From positions 17,882-71,023 of the forward strand of contig VBKI01000091.1 in NCBI GenBank assembly GCA_005879535.1: a DNA stretch of 53,142 nt, given 5' to 3'. Shown piece after piece: positions 1-8,278 of this stretch. Below the pieces are notes generated by a model. The model was not told the origin of the DNA, did no database searches, and saw nothing but the letters and a program-made list of their open reading frames with translations. A program made the position numbers and the translations under genes. Each line of letters starts with the position of its first letter. Positions within the stretch are counted from its first letter, which is position 1. This DNA comes from Deltaproteobacteria bacterium (GTDB taxonomy: Bacteria; Myxococcota; Myxococcia; Myxococcales; 40CM-4-68-19).

Positions 1-1
1 G

Positions 2-1432
2 CTCACGCTGCTGACGGATCTGTACCAACTGAGCATGGCGGCGGCGGCGTGGAAGGCCGGCGTGGAAGATCGGGAGACGGTATTCCACCTCCTGTTCCGC
101 CGGCCTCCGTTCGCCTCCGGGTTCACCATCGCGGCGGGACTGGGCACGGCGCTCGAGTACATCCGCGAGCTGCGCTTCTCCGACGACGATCTGCGCTATC
201 TGCGCGAGCTGCGCGCGGACTCGGGCGAGGCGATGTTCGAGCCGGCCATCCTCGAGCATCTGCGGGCGCTGGACTTCCGTGTCGACGTGGAGGCGGTCCC
301 CGAGGGAACGGCCGTGTTCCCACAGGAGCCGCTGTTGCGTGTATCCGGTCCGGTGGTCCCCTGCATGCTGCTGGAGACGCCGCTCCTCGACCTGATCAAC
401 TTCCAGACGCTGATCGCCACGAAGGCGGCGCGCGTCTGCATCGCCGCACAGGGCGAGCCGGTGCTGGAGTTCGGGCTGCGCCGCGCCCAGGGAATCGACG
501 GAGCGGTGAGCGCGGCCCGCGCCGCGTACATCGGCGGCTGCGCGGCGACGTCCGACGTGCTGGCGGGCAAGCTTCTCGGCATCCCGGTGCGGGGGACGCA
601 CGCCCACTCCTGGGTGATGCTGTTCGACTCCGAGCGGGAGGCCTTCGACGCGTACGCGCGGGCCATGCCCCACAACGTGGTGTTGCTCGTCGACACGTAC
701 GACACGCTGCAAGGCGTTCGCAACGCCATCGAAACCGGGAGATGGCTGCGCGCCCAGGGGCGCGAGCTCTCCGGCATCCGTCTCGACTCCGGGGATCTGG
801 CCTGGCTGTCCATCGAGGCGCGGAAGCTGCTCGATGCGGCGGGGTTCACCCGCACCGTCATCCTCGCCTCCAACGAGCTGGACGAAAACGTGATCGCGAG
901 CCTCAAGCAACAGGGTGCGCAGATCACCGCCTGGGGCGTCGGCACCCGGCTGGTAACGGGGGCCGATGACGCGGCCCTCGGGGGCGTCTACAAGCTCTCG
1001 GCCATGCGGGTGGACGGGGGTCCGTGGAAGGGAAGGATCAAGCTGTCCGACCAGAGCGCCAAGATCTCCGTCCCGGGGATCCTCCAGGTCAGGCGCTTCC
1101 GCGCCGGCGGCGAGTTCACAGGCGACCTCATCTACGACGTCGAGGACGGCGAGCCGTCGCGCACGCTCGTCGACATGCTCGACGCGACTCGTCGCAAGAC
1201 CGTGCCCGAGGAAGCAACCCACGAGGAGCTGCTCGTACCCGCGGTGCGCGGAGGCAAGGTGACGTACGCATCTCCACCGCTCCATGAGGTCCGCGCGCGG
1301 ACGCAGAGGCAGCTCGCGCAACTCCATGCGGGGATCAAGCGGTTCGTGAATCCGCACCAGTATCCGGTGGGCCTCGATCCGGCGCTGCACGATCGGCGCA
1401 CCCGGATGATCCTCGAGGCGCGCCAGCCATGA
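2..1432 (+). CDS. pncB: Nicotinate phosphoribosyltransferase, 5'-truncated by window edge
   Basis: This enzyme joins nicotinate to PRPP to give nicotinate mononucleotide, the entry step of NAD salvage in the cytoplasm. The open frame runs in from the window edge: the first residues read LTLLTDLYQLSMAAAAWKAG, the usual N-terminal region of the family, so the ATG at 35 is internal and the true start lies outside. Family signatures include EFGLRRAQGIDGA, the THAHSWVM segment with its conserved histidine, and the IRLDSGDL phosphate-binding region. About 476 residues are visible, so only a few are missing. Its stop overlaps the next start by 4 bases (ATGA), so it is translationally coupled to a PRPP-synthetase-like gene that could supply its co-substrate. 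Family assignment is firm; the exact start cannot be seen. Confidence 0.95.
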   Translation, partial: LTLLTDLYQLSMAAAAWKAGVEDRETVFHLLFRRPPFASGFTIAAGLGTALEYIRELRFSDDDLRYLRELRADSGEAMFEPAILEHLRALDFRVDVEAVPEGTAVFPQEPLLRVSGPVVPCMLLETPLLDLINFQTLIATKAARVCIAAQGEPVLEFGLRRAQGIDGAVSAARAAYIGGCAATSDVLAGKLLGIPVRGTHAHSWVMLFDSEREAFDAYARAMPHNVVLLVDTYDTLQGVRNAIETGRWLRAQGRELSGIRLDSGDLAWLSIEARKLLDAAGFTRTVILASNELDENVIASLKQQGAQITAWGVGTRLVTGADDAALGGVYKLSAMRVDGGPWKGRIKLSDQSAKISVPGILQVRRFRAGGEFTGDLIYDVEDGEPSRTLVDMLDATRRKTVPEEATHEELLVPAVRGGKVTYASPPLHEVRARTQRQLAQLHAGIKRFVNPHQYPVGLDPALHDRRTRMILEARQP

Positions 1433-2322
1433 TCTTCTCCACGCGATCGTACGCCGAGCTCGGGGCGCGCGTCGCGGAGCTCGCCCGGCTTCCGATCGGA
1501 GCCGTGGAGACCAAGCTGTTCGCCGACGGCGAGCGGTACCTGCGCCTCGCCAGCGATCCCGCGGGCCGGGATGCCGCGGTGCTCGGCGGCACGGTGAGCG
1601 AAGCCGACGCGCTCGAGCTGTACGATCTGGCCTGCGGCGTGGTGGAGGCGGGAGCGCGCAGCTTGACGCTCGTGATTCCCTACTTCGGATATTCGACGAT
1701 GGAGCGGCCGACCCAAGCGAACGAGATCGTCACCGCCAAGACGCGGGCGCGCCTCTTCTCCAGCATTCCGGTTCCTGGATCCGGCAGCCGGGTGCTGCTG
1801 CTCGATCTGCACACCGAAGGGATCCCCTTCTACTTCGAAGGAGCGCTGCGGCCGGTGCACCTTTCGGCGAGATCCGTGGCGCTGGCCGCGCTCCGCGGCC
1901 TTTCCGCGGAGATCGTCGCGTGCACGGATGCCGGGCGCGCGAAGTGGGTGGAGCGGTTCGCGAACGACCTCGGCCTGCCCGCGGCGTTCGTGTTCAAGCG
2001 CCGGCGCGAGGAAGGTATCGAGGTGACCGCGGTGTCCGCGCAGGTCTCGGGAAAGCGCGTCGTCATCTACGACGATCTGATCCGGAGCGGAGGGTCGCTC
2101 CTGGCTGCGGCGCGCGCGTACCGGGAGGCCGGCGCAGCCTCCATCGCCGCGGTGGCGACCCACGGCGTGCTGCCCGGGGATGCCCTGCAACGGATCCGCG
2201 GAAGCGGCCTGATCGAGAAGCTGGTGATCACGGATTCGCATCCGCGGGCCGCGGCGGTGCGAGGCGACTTCGTCGAGGTCGTCTCCGTCGCGCCGGTTCT
2301 GGCGGCCGCGCTCAGCGCTTGA
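1429..2322 (+). CDS. Ribose-phosphate pyrophosphokinase-like protein (divergent PRPP synthetase)
   Basis: Probable PRPP synthetase, transferring pyrophosphate from ATP to ribose 5-phosphate. The 297-residue length fits the family (about 300-315). Visible signatures are the VIPYFGYSTMERP loop (canonical IPYYGYARQDRK), LDLHTEGIPFYFEG, a TDAGRAKWVERFA segment where housekeeping enzymes have SPDxGGVxRA, and the PRPP-binding loop VVIYDDLIRSGGSL. Several active-site positions differ from the classic Prs enzyme, so it belongs to a divergent branch and a separate housekeeping prs may exist. The start overlaps the pncB stop (ATGA), which suggests a dedicated PRPP supply for NAD salvage; that role is inference. 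Its 3' end overlaps the convergent thioredoxin gene by 11 bases. Confidence 0.85.
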   Translation: MIFSTRSYAELGARVAELARLPIGAVETKLFADGERYLRLASDPAGRDAAVLGGTVSEADALELYDLACGVVEAGARSLTLVIPYFGYSTMERPTQANEIVTAKTRARLFSSIPVPGSGSRVLLLDLHTEGIPFYFEGALRPVHLSARSVALAALRGLSAEIVACTDAGRAKWVERFANDLGLPAAFVFKRRREEGIEVTAVSAQVSGKRVVIYDDLIRSGGSLLAAARAYREAGAASIAAVATHGVLPGDALQRIRGSGLIEKLVITDSHPRAAAVRGDFVEVVSVAPVLAAALSA

Positions 2323-2782
2323 CCGCGCGCACCGCCGCCGCCAACGCGGCGGGGTCGGCGCGACCGACGAAGCTCTTGCTGAGCTTGCCATTCCCGTCGA
2401 AGACGAAGGTGGCCGGCAGCGTTCCGTCCCAGGTGGGCTCCCCGATGGCGCGAGCCACGGGATCGGGCTCGGGCGCGTCGAGCAGCACGGCGGGAAGCGA
2501 GAGCAGCTTGTACTCGCGGAGCATCCGCCGTGCCTGCGCGCGGTGGTCGGGACGGTCGATGCTGACGAGAAGAACGCCCACGCCCCGTCCCGGCAGCGCG
2601 AGCAGCTCGCGCCGTATCGACGGAAACTCGTCGCGGCAGGCCTCGCACCAGGTGGCCCAGAAGTGGAGCACGACCGGCCGCGCCGGTTTGCCCGCCACAT
2701 CCGCGACGAGCTTCGATGCGTCGGAGGCCGGAAGCACGGGCAGCGTCGCGGCCGTCAACAGCGCTGCGAGCAGGGCGCGCAT
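2312..2782 (-). CDS. TlpA-family thioredoxin-like protein, probably exported
   Basis: A 156-residue protein with a hydrophobic N-terminus (MRALLAALLTAATLPVLPAS) that looks like a signal peptide, followed by a thioredoxin fold. The active-site motif is HFWATWCEACRDEFPS, a CxxC redox pair (C-E-A-C) typical of TlpA/ResA thiol-disulfide oxidoreductases, and the cis-proline region appears as GTLPATFVFDGNGK. It probably reduces or oxidises disulfides in exported proteins in the periplasm; the partner is unknown. The start overlaps the stop of the upstream minus-strand gene by one base (TGATG), so the two are likely cotranscribed. Family assignment is confident; the substrate cannot be told from sequence. 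Confidence 0.85.
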   Translation of the reverse strand: MRALLAALLTAATLPVLPASDASKLVADVAGKPARPVVLHFWATWCEACRDEFPSIRRELLALPGRGVGVLLVSIDRPDHRAQARRMLREYKLLSLPAVLLDAPEPDPVARAIGEPTWDGTLPATFVFDGNGKLSKSFVGRADPAALAAAVRAVKR

Positions 2783-3423
2783 CAGTCCAGCTCGATTAGT
2801 TCGAAGCGGTCGCGCCGGGGACCTTCGTCGCGCTTCGTTCCCGCGCAGGCAACGAGGGTGGCGCGGCCCTGCCCGCAGAGACGGCAGAGGCCTTGCGGCG
2901 AAAAATCGTGCTCGCCGGGCTGCAGCATGCGCGTCGGCGGCGGCGCGGGCGGCGGGAGGCGGACCAGCAGCTCGTCGATCTTCCTGGCCACTTCGTCCTC
3001 GCGCGCCGCGATCTCCTCGCCGCGGGGGTCGGGCCGGCCGTCCAACGTCGTGTGCGCGCGCTCCTCGAAGAAGATCTCGACCAGCGCCACGGGCTGCTTC
3101 TGCCGCAGCAGCAGCGCAAACCGCCGGCGGCCGTCGTCGCGCAGCAAGCGCGGCCGGACCTCCGGGGCGACTCCCAGCTCGCGAAGCGCTGCCTCGCCTT
3201 CGCGCTCGCGGTCATCCTGCTCCCATTCCGCTGCGACGATCACGTGGAGCCGGCCGCCGAAGCGCTCCGCCAGCGGCGCGAACGGGCGCAGCTTGTCCTC
3301 GCTCGTGTACTTGTCGCGCAGCACGGCGAGAAGGGTGGGGCGATCCGTCAGCGCCAGCTGCAGCATCTGCCACAGCGACTTGCGCGCCCTCCGCGCGGCG
3401 AACCACGGGATGACCGTGTACAC
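2782..3423 (-). CDS. Hypothetical protein with C-terminal CxxC
   Basis: I do not recognise this 213-residue protein. The chosen start is the GTG at 3423 (VYTVIPWFAARRARKSLW), because in-frame sequence further upstream is the antisense of the divergent RimK-like gene. The N-terminal half is basic and mixed alpha/beta; a charged region (GEEIAAREDEVARKIDELLVR) could be helical; a PPPAPPP linker leads to a C-terminal segment with CRLCGQ and a further Cys, possibly a small metal-binding knuckle. No signal peptide is evident. It is cotranscribed with the downstream TlpA-like gene (TGATG overlap). The ribosome-binding site is weak, so the start is uncertain. Confidence 0.6.
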   Translation of the reverse strand: MYTVIPWFAARRARKSLWQMLQLALTDRPTLLAVLRDKYTSEDKLRPFAPLAERFGGRLHVIVAAEWEQDDREREGEAALRELGVAPEVRPRLLRDDGRRRFALLLRQKQPVALVEIFFEERAHTTLDGRPDPRGEEIAAREDEVARKIDELLVRLPPPAPPPTRMLQPGEHDFSPQGLCRLCGQGRATLVACAGTKRDEGPRRDRFELIELD

Positions 3424-3480
3424 GCGGCAAGGATAACCCACGCTTGACCGCCCGCGCAGCGCGGGCCATGACTCGGCGGC

Positions 3481-4356
3481 TTGCACCTGACCATCCTGTC
3501 GCGCAAGCCCGGCATCTACACCACGCGCCGGCTCGCGCAGGCTGCGCGCTTGCGCGGCGCACGCGTCCGCGTGCTCGATCCGATGCGGGTCGAGGTACAC
3601 CTCGGCGAGTCGCCGGGCGCGTACTACGGCCGCAAGCCGCTCGCGCGCACCGACGTGGTGGTGCCGCGGATCGCGCCCTCGGTCCAGGCCTATGGGCTCG
3701 CGGTGGTCAACCATTTCGAGATGATGGGGGTGCCGACGCTGAATCGCGCGGCGGGCATCGCCGCGAGCCGCAACAAGATGCGGGCGCTGCAGCTGCTGGC
3801 GGCGAGCGGGATTCCGGTGCCGCCCACGATGATGGCCGCCAACGCCAGCGAGCTGAAGGCGCTGGTTGAGCGCGTCGGCGGCCTGCCCGTTCTCATCAAG
3901 CTGCTGACCCCCAGCGAGCGCCCGCTGGTGATGGTCTGCGAGTCGCTGCAGTCGATGGAAGCGGCGTTGGAGGCGGTGCTCTCCATGGGGCACAACCTGG
4001 TGGTGCAGAGATACGTGCGCCGCAAGCGCGAGCGCGACCTGCGCGCACTGGTCGTGGGCGAGAAGGTGACCGCCTGGGTCGAGCGCAGGCCCAGGCCGGG
4101 GAGGCTGCTGCACACCCTCGCCCGCGGCGCGAAGCTGAAATCGGTGCGGGTGCCCGACGCCCTCGACGAGCTCGCCGTCAAGGCGGCCGGCGTGGTGGGC
4201 CTCGAAGTCGCCGCGGTGGACCTGCTGGAAGCCGCCGGCGGCCCGATGGTTTTCGACGTGAACTCGAGCCCCGGTCTGAAGGGGCTGGAGAAGGCCACCG
4301 GCAAGGACCTCGCCCTGCCGATCGTGGCCCGCGCCGAGGAGCTCGTAAAACGTTAG
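3481..4356 (+). CDS. rimK: RimK-family ATP-grasp ligase
   Basis: An ATP-grasp enzyme of the RimK family, which adds glutamate (or a related amino acid) to a protein C-terminus or small molecule via an acyl phosphate. The 291 residues start at TTG 3481: HLTILSRKPGIYTTRRL matches the usual RimK N-terminus, and the nearby ATG at 3468 is in another frame. The ATP-grasp region spans roughly residues 95-290, with PVLIKLLTPSERP and, near the end, the metal-binding FDVNSSPGLKGLEKATG motif. E. coli RimK modifies ribosomal protein S6, but rpsF is not in this window, so the acceptor here is unknown. It is followed after one base by a small secreted-protein gene. Confidence 0.85.
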   Translation: MHLTILSRKPGIYTTRRLAQAARLRGARVRVLDPMRVEVHLGESPGAYYGRKPLARTDVVVPRIAPSVQAYGLAVVNHFEMMGVPTLNRAAGIAASRNKMRALQLLAASGIPVPPTMMAANASELKALVERVGGLPVLIKLLTPSERPLVMVCESLQSMEAALEAVLSMGHNLVVQRYVRRKRERDLRALVVGEKVTAWVERRPRPGRLLHTLARGAKLKSVRVPDALDELAVKAAGVVGLEVAAVDLLEAAGGPMVFDVNSSPGLKGLEKATGKDLALPIVARAEELVKR

Positions 4357-4357
4357 A

Positions 4358-4759
4358 ATGATGCCCATGCTCGCTTTCGCGCTTGCCGGGTTGCTGGCCG
4401 CTGCTCCCGACGTCTCGGGGACCTACCGCATCGAGACGTCGAAGGCGCTCAAAGTGAAGAAGGGCGAGACCGCCCACGCGAAGGTGGAGGTGGTGCCGCG
4501 GTCGGACGCGCACGTCTCGCCGGAGGCGCCCATCTCGCTGGCCCTCACCTCCGGTCCCGCCGTCAAGCTGGAGAAGGAGAAGTTCGGGCGCCCGGAGGCG
4601 AAGGAGACGAAGGCCAAGGGCGTGGAATTCGACGTGCCGTTCACCGCCTCGGCGGCGGGGAAGGACGAGCTCAAGGGGACGCTCAGCTTCTTCATCTGCA
4701 CCGAGAAGCTCTGCGAGAAGCAGAAACGCGAGATCGCCATGGCGGTCGAGGTGCAGTGA
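4358..4759 (+). CDS. Small exported protein of unknown function with a Cys pair
   Basis: A 133-residue protein with a short hydrophobic leader (MMPMLAFALAGLLAAAP), then a beta-rich domain beginning DVSGTYRIE. Near the C-terminus is FFICTEKLCEKQK, a Cx4C pair in a strand-loop that resembles the pattern in the N-terminal periplasmic domain of DsbD-like proteins; the resemblance is short, so function is not assigned. The start is one base after the rimK stop, with a second possible ATG at 4367. The stop TGA overlaps the GTG start of rlmB, so the three plus-strand genes probably form one transcript. Confidence 0.65.
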   Translation: MMPMLAFALAGLLAAAPDVSGTYRIETSKALKVKKGETAHAKVEVVPRSDAHVSPEAPISLALTSGPAVKLEKEKFGRPEAKETKAKGVEFDVPFTASAAGKDELKGTLSFFICTEKLCEKQKREIAMAVEVQ

Positions 4760-5499
4760 GCCGGTTCGTCTACGGCGTCAATCCGGTGCTCGAGGCGCTC
4801 AAGGCGCACCCCAGGGACGTCGTGCGGGTGATGCTGGAGCGCGGCAAGGAAGGGCGGAGGTCGCAGGGGGCTGACCGCGTGGCCGAGGCGGCGGCGAAGG
4901 CTGGAGTCCGCGTCGAGGACGTCCCCCAGGGAGACCTCGCGCACCGCTCGCGCTCCGGCGTGCACCAGGGCGTCGGCGCCGAGCTGGCGGAGTTCCGTTA
5001 CGCGGAGCTCGAGGACATCCTCGCGCGCGCTTCCGGCTCCGCGCTCCTGCTCCTCCTCGACGGCGTGACCGACCCGCAGAACCTCGGAGCGCTGATCCGC
5101 AGCGCGCATGCCTTCGGCGCCAACGGCGTGGTGGTGCCCAAGGATCGCGCCGCTGGCGTCACGCCCGCGTCGTTCAAGGCCGCCGCGGGCGCCCTGGAAC
5201 ACTGTCCCTTGGCGCGAGTGACGAACCTCGCCCGGGCGCTGGAGCAGTTGAAGGAGCAGGGCATCTGGACCGTCGCGCTCGCCGCGGAAGGCGACAAGGA
5301 GCTCGGCGAAGTGGACCTGACCGTGCCCACGGCGCTGGTGCTCGGCAGCGAAGGGTCCGGCGTGCGGCCGCTGGTGCGGAAGACCTGCGATCACCTGGCG
5401 CGTATCCCGATCGCGGGACAGGTTGGCTCGCTCAACGTGGCCGCGGCGGGGGCGGTGGCGCTTTACGAGGTCGCGCGGCAGCGCGCCGCTAGAAAGTGA
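4756..5499 (+). CDS. rlmB: 23S rRNA (guanosine-2'-O-)-methyltransferase, TrmH/SpoU family
   Basis: RlmB methylates the 2'-O of G2251 (E. coli numbering) in the 23S rRNA peptidyl-transferase loop, using S-adenosylmethionine. The 247-residue protein has the substrate-binding N-terminal domain (FVYGVNPVLEALKAHP) and a SPOUT knot domain: motif 1 LDGVTDPQNLGALIRSAHAFG, motif 2 LVLGSEGSGVRPLV and motif 3 IPIAGQVGSLNVAAAGAVAL. The start is GTG 4756, overlapping the preceding TGA. The 3' end overlaps the convergent TonB-receptor gene by 11 bases. Other TrmH-family activities are possible, but N-terminal domain and length fit RlmB best. Confidence 0.9.
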   Translation: MSRFVYGVNPVLEALKAHPRDVVRVMLERGKEGRRSQGADRVAEAAAKAGVRVEDVPQGDLAHRSRSGVHQGVGAELAEFRYAELEDILARASGSALLLLLDGVTDPQNLGALIRSAHAFGANGVVVPKDRAAGVTPASFKAAAGALEHCPLARVTNLARALEQLKEQGIWTVALAAEGDKELGEVDLTVPTALVLGSEGSGVRPLVRKTCDHLARIPIAGQVGSLNVAAAGAVALYEVARQRAARK

Positions 5500-7621
5500 A
5501 CGCGGCCACGAGCCGCAGGCTTCGCTTCTCCGCGGGATGGAAATGGATGTCCGCCCGCGGCCGAAGAAGGACTGGGGCCAGAATTCCGGCGGCGGGCTCG
5601 TTGCGCAGCCGCGAAGTGTAGAAGTAGGCGATGTCGTCCACCTGGGCATCGAAGAGGTTGAAGACATCCAGCGTGAGCCTCGCCCATCCCGTGAGCTTGA
5701 AGCTCGTCTGGGCATTGAAGACGGTGGACGCCATCGACCGCTCGCTGTCGTCCTCGATCAGCGGCCGCGGCCCGAAGTACCGCATGTACAAGCTGGCCCT
5801 CCACGGCCCCAGCTCGTGCAAGGTGACGCCGGCGGACGCGGCCCATTCGATCGAGCCCGGGATGCGATCTCCGGTCACCGCGGGATTCGGATCCGGCGAA
5901 GTAAACCGCGCGTGCGACCAGGCGAGGACGAGGTCCCAGACCAGCCACCGCACCGGGTGCCACTGCGTGTTCCACTCGATCCCGTAGCGTCGCGACGCGC
6001 GCGAAGGCTCGGTCGTGCCGGCGTCGCCCGTGAACAGCAACTCGGAGTCGATGTCGAGGCGCCACAGCGCGAGCGAGGACTGCATGTCCGGAATGATCTC
6101 GGTACGGACGCCCAGCTCGCCCCCGCGGGTCGGCACCAGCGGCGTCACCTTCGAGACCGGCTCGCCGGACTTCGGATCCACGGTGGTGATCACGCCGCGG
6201 GCGTCGTTGGAATGGAACCCGAACCCGAAGTTGGCGAAGAATTCGGTCTTCGCCCAGGGGGAAAGGATCGCCGAGAGCTTCGGGGAAAGGCGGCCGGCGT
6301 CGTCGTTTCCGGAGTTCAGCGGATTGTCGCTCTGGACGTCGAAGAAATAGTGGTCGTAACGCAGGCCAGCGAGGAAACGCAGCCACCGCGTCGGCGTCAG
6401 CTCGGCTTCGGCGAAGAGGCTCCCGCTCGTCTCGCGCACCGCGTCCTGGCGCACGGTGCCCAGGCGCTGCTGGGCTGCGGTGTCGTAGAGGCCGATGGTG
6501 TCGATCCGATCGTGCCGCGCTTCCCAGCCGACGGTGGCGTGCAAGGAAATCGAGTCCGCCGAAGCGTTCCACGCGTACCGTCCCGATGTGCCGAAGATCC
6601 AGCGATTGTCCGCCTGCTCGATCTGGTCTCCGTTCACCGGGTCGTCGAGAAAGTAGGTGAAGTTGGAGAACAGGTTCAGGCGGTACTTCACGGCATACAC
6701 GTTGGCTTGCAGCAGGCCGGCGCCGAGCCCCTGCTGGTAGTCGCCGGAGAGGCTGAAGCGATGGCTCTTTCCGCCGGTCGTGGGATCGATGGCGCCGAAG
6801 CGATCGATCTGTCCCGTCTCCACGGCGCGCAACGGGATCTGGTCGGTCGAATCCCAAAGGCCGTAGTAGCCCATCGCTGTCACGCCCCAGGTCGCGTCCT
6901 GCGACGAGCGCGTATAGCGAAGCACGGCGTTCACGCGGCGGTAGTCGTCGGCGTGGTCCCACGGACCGTCGTTGTGGAACACCTCGAGCCCATAGAGGAG
7001 ATTCCCGCCTCCCACCTGCGGTGATCCGGCGAGGAGGGCACGGCCGTAGAGAAAGCTGCCGCCGGTCAGCTCCATGAGGTTGTGCGGCAGCGACGCGGCG
7101 TAATGGATGTCCGCTGCGCCAGCGGAGGCGAAGTCGCCCTTCGACGCGAAGTAAGGCCCCTTGAAGTAGTCGACGCGCTGGATGAGCTCGGGGATGAGGA
7201 AGTTCAGGTCGGTGTAGCCCTGGCCATGCGCGTGGGTTCTGAGATTCACGGGCATGCCGTCCAGCGTGGTGAGAAAGTCCGTGCCGTGGTCAAGGTTGAA
7301 CCCGCGCAGGAAGTACTGGTTCGCCTTCCCGGCGCCGCTGTGCTGGGTGATGATGAGGCCCGGCACCAACTCCAGCACCTCTCCGGGTCTGAGGATGGGC
7401 CGGTCCTCCACGAGCTGGCGCGTGATCCTCCCCGCGCTGGCGGCGTCGGAGGAGCCGACGGCATTCTCGTAATGTCCGGTGACCTGGATCTCCTCGGTGT
7501 AGTGCGTGTGATCGGAAGCCGGCGAAGCGGCATCCTCCGCACGGACCACCGCGGGTAGGACGAGCACGAGCAGGAGCGCGCAGCGGCACGAGGCCGAGCG
7601 CGCCCGCGAGGCGGGTTGCAT
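5489..7621 (-). CDS. TonB-dependent outer-membrane receptor
   Basis: A 710-residue outer-membrane receptor. A signal peptide (LLLVLVLPAVVRAEDA) is followed by a TonB-box-like EEIQVTGHYEN, a plug domain (about residues 50-170) and a 22-strand type barrel ending in the aromatic LRLVAAFTF, the usual outer-membrane insertion signal. The plug has FLRGFNLDHGTDFLTTLDG and RTHAHGQGYTDLNFL, which mark a distinct receptor subgroup. It probably imports a metal complex or other scarce solute using TonB-ExbBD energy; the ligand cannot be read from sequence. The gene lies 48 bp downstream of a His-rich membrane-protein gene on the same strand, which hints at a metal ligand (inference). No ExbBD or TonB gene is in the window. 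Confidence 0.92.
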   Translation of the reverse strand: MQPASRARSASCRCALLLVLVLPAVVRAEDAASPASDHTHYTEEIQVTGHYENAVGSSDAASAGRITRQLVEDRPILRPGEVLELVPGLIITQHSGAGKANQYFLRGFNLDHGTDFLTTLDGMPVNLRTHAHGQGYTDLNFLIPELIQRVDYFKGPYFASKGDFASAGAADIHYAASLPHNLMELTGGSFLYGRALLAGSPQVGGGNLLYGLEVFHNDGPWDHADDYRRVNAVLRYTRSSQDATWGVTAMGYYGLWDSTDQIPLRAVETGQIDRFGAIDPTTGGKSHRFSLSGDYQQGLGAGLLQANVYAVKYRLNLFSNFTYFLDDPVNGDQIEQADNRWIFGTSGRYAWNASADSISLHATVGWEARHDRIDTIGLYDTAAQQRLGTVRQDAVRETSGSLFAEAELTPTRWLRFLAGLRYDHYFFDVQSDNPLNSGNDDAGRLSPKLSAILSPWAKTEFFANFGFGFHSNDARGVITTVDPKSGEPVSKVTPLVPTRGGELGVRTEIIPDMQSSLALWRLDIDSELLFTGDAGTTEPSRASRRYGIEWNTQWHPVRWLVWDLVLAWSHARFTSPDPNPAVTGDRIPGSIEWAASAGVTLHELGPWRASLYMRYFGPRPLIEDDSERSMASTVFNAQTSFKLTGWARLTLDVFNLFDAQVDDIAYFYTSRLRNEPAAGILAPVLLRPRADIHFHPAEKRSLRLVAAFTF

Positions 7622-7669
7622 GGATCGTCTCCGTATTGTCGGACGACTGCGGACGATCGGCCGGACAGC

Positions 7670-8155
7670 TCAGGAGCCGGCCGGCGGACCCTGCGACCAT
7701 TCCGGGACGAGGTAGGGAAGCGCATTGCAGAGCTGCCCGACGAACGCGACGGGCGCGGCGTGCTCCGGCGCAATCGCCGGCAGGTCGATGAGCCGTGGCG
7801 CCGCGTGCAGCGCGATGCCCAGGTGCGCCGGGGCGCCCGAACCGTGCGGACCCGGGCTCGAGGGTCCGTGCGAGTGGCCATGCCCGTCCTGCTGTCGCGG
7901 CGCGCGCGGTTGCGACTCGTGCACATGCTCGAGGGCAAACGCGAGCTGGTCCAGCGGGTCGGTCGAGCCCGCCTTCCAGGATTCCGCGAGCGCCGCGGCC
8001 TCGGCTTCCTCCTCGAGCTCCTCGCGGAGGTGTTCCTCGGCATGGAGCAGCGGCGCAACGACCAACCCCAGCAATCCGGCCGCGGCGAGGAACACCGCCC
8101 GACCGGATCTGGCGGCAGCGATCTTCCGGTACTGCGTGGTCGGCTGGAGCGACAT
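7670..8155 (-). CDS. His-rich hypothetical membrane or exported protein
   Basis: A 161-residue protein starting at ATG 8155 (MSLQPTTQYRKIAAARSGRA). An N-terminal hydrophobic stretch, AVFLAAAGLLGLVVAPLLHA, is either a signal peptide or a membrane anchor. Then comes an acidic helix (EEHLREELEEEAEAAALAE), a helix with HVHES, and a His/Gly/Pro linker containing DGHGHSHGPSSPGPHG followed by PAHLGIALHAAP. His clusters of this kind often bind Zn, Ni, Co or Cu. It is the likely first gene of a two-gene unit with the TonB receptor. I do not recognise a named family; a metal-handling role is inference from composition and neighbour. Confidence 0.7.
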   Translation of the reverse strand: MSLQPTTQYRKIAAARSGRAVFLAAAGLLGLVVAPLLHAEEHLREELEEEAEAAALAESWKAGSTDPLDQLAFALEHVHESQPRAPRQQDGHGHSHGPSSPGPHGSGAPAHLGIALHAAPRLIDLPAIAPEHAAPVAFVGQLCNALPYLVPEWSQGPPAGS

Positions 8156-8222
8156 CGAGGCCCGTTCAGGATGACCTGGCGCTGACGTACCCCCGCCGAG
8201 GGTCCGATCGCAAGCTCGCCAG

Positions 8223-8235
8223 TCGCGAATCGCGA
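8223..8235. promoter_or_regulatory. Palindromic operator candidate in divergent promoter region
   Basis: Between the divergent His-rich/TonB-receptor unit and the Memo gene lies TCGCGAATCGCGA, two copies of TCGCGA around one central base, so it is symmetric about its centre. Such a 13-base palindrome in a 123-base divergent intergenic region is a plausible repressor site. It matches no operator that I can name with confidence, and CG-rich palindromes also arise by chance in this genome. Confidence 0.3.
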
Positions 8236-8278
8236 GACATCGTGCGACATGCCGGCGGTCGAGGCGTATGCTCATGGA

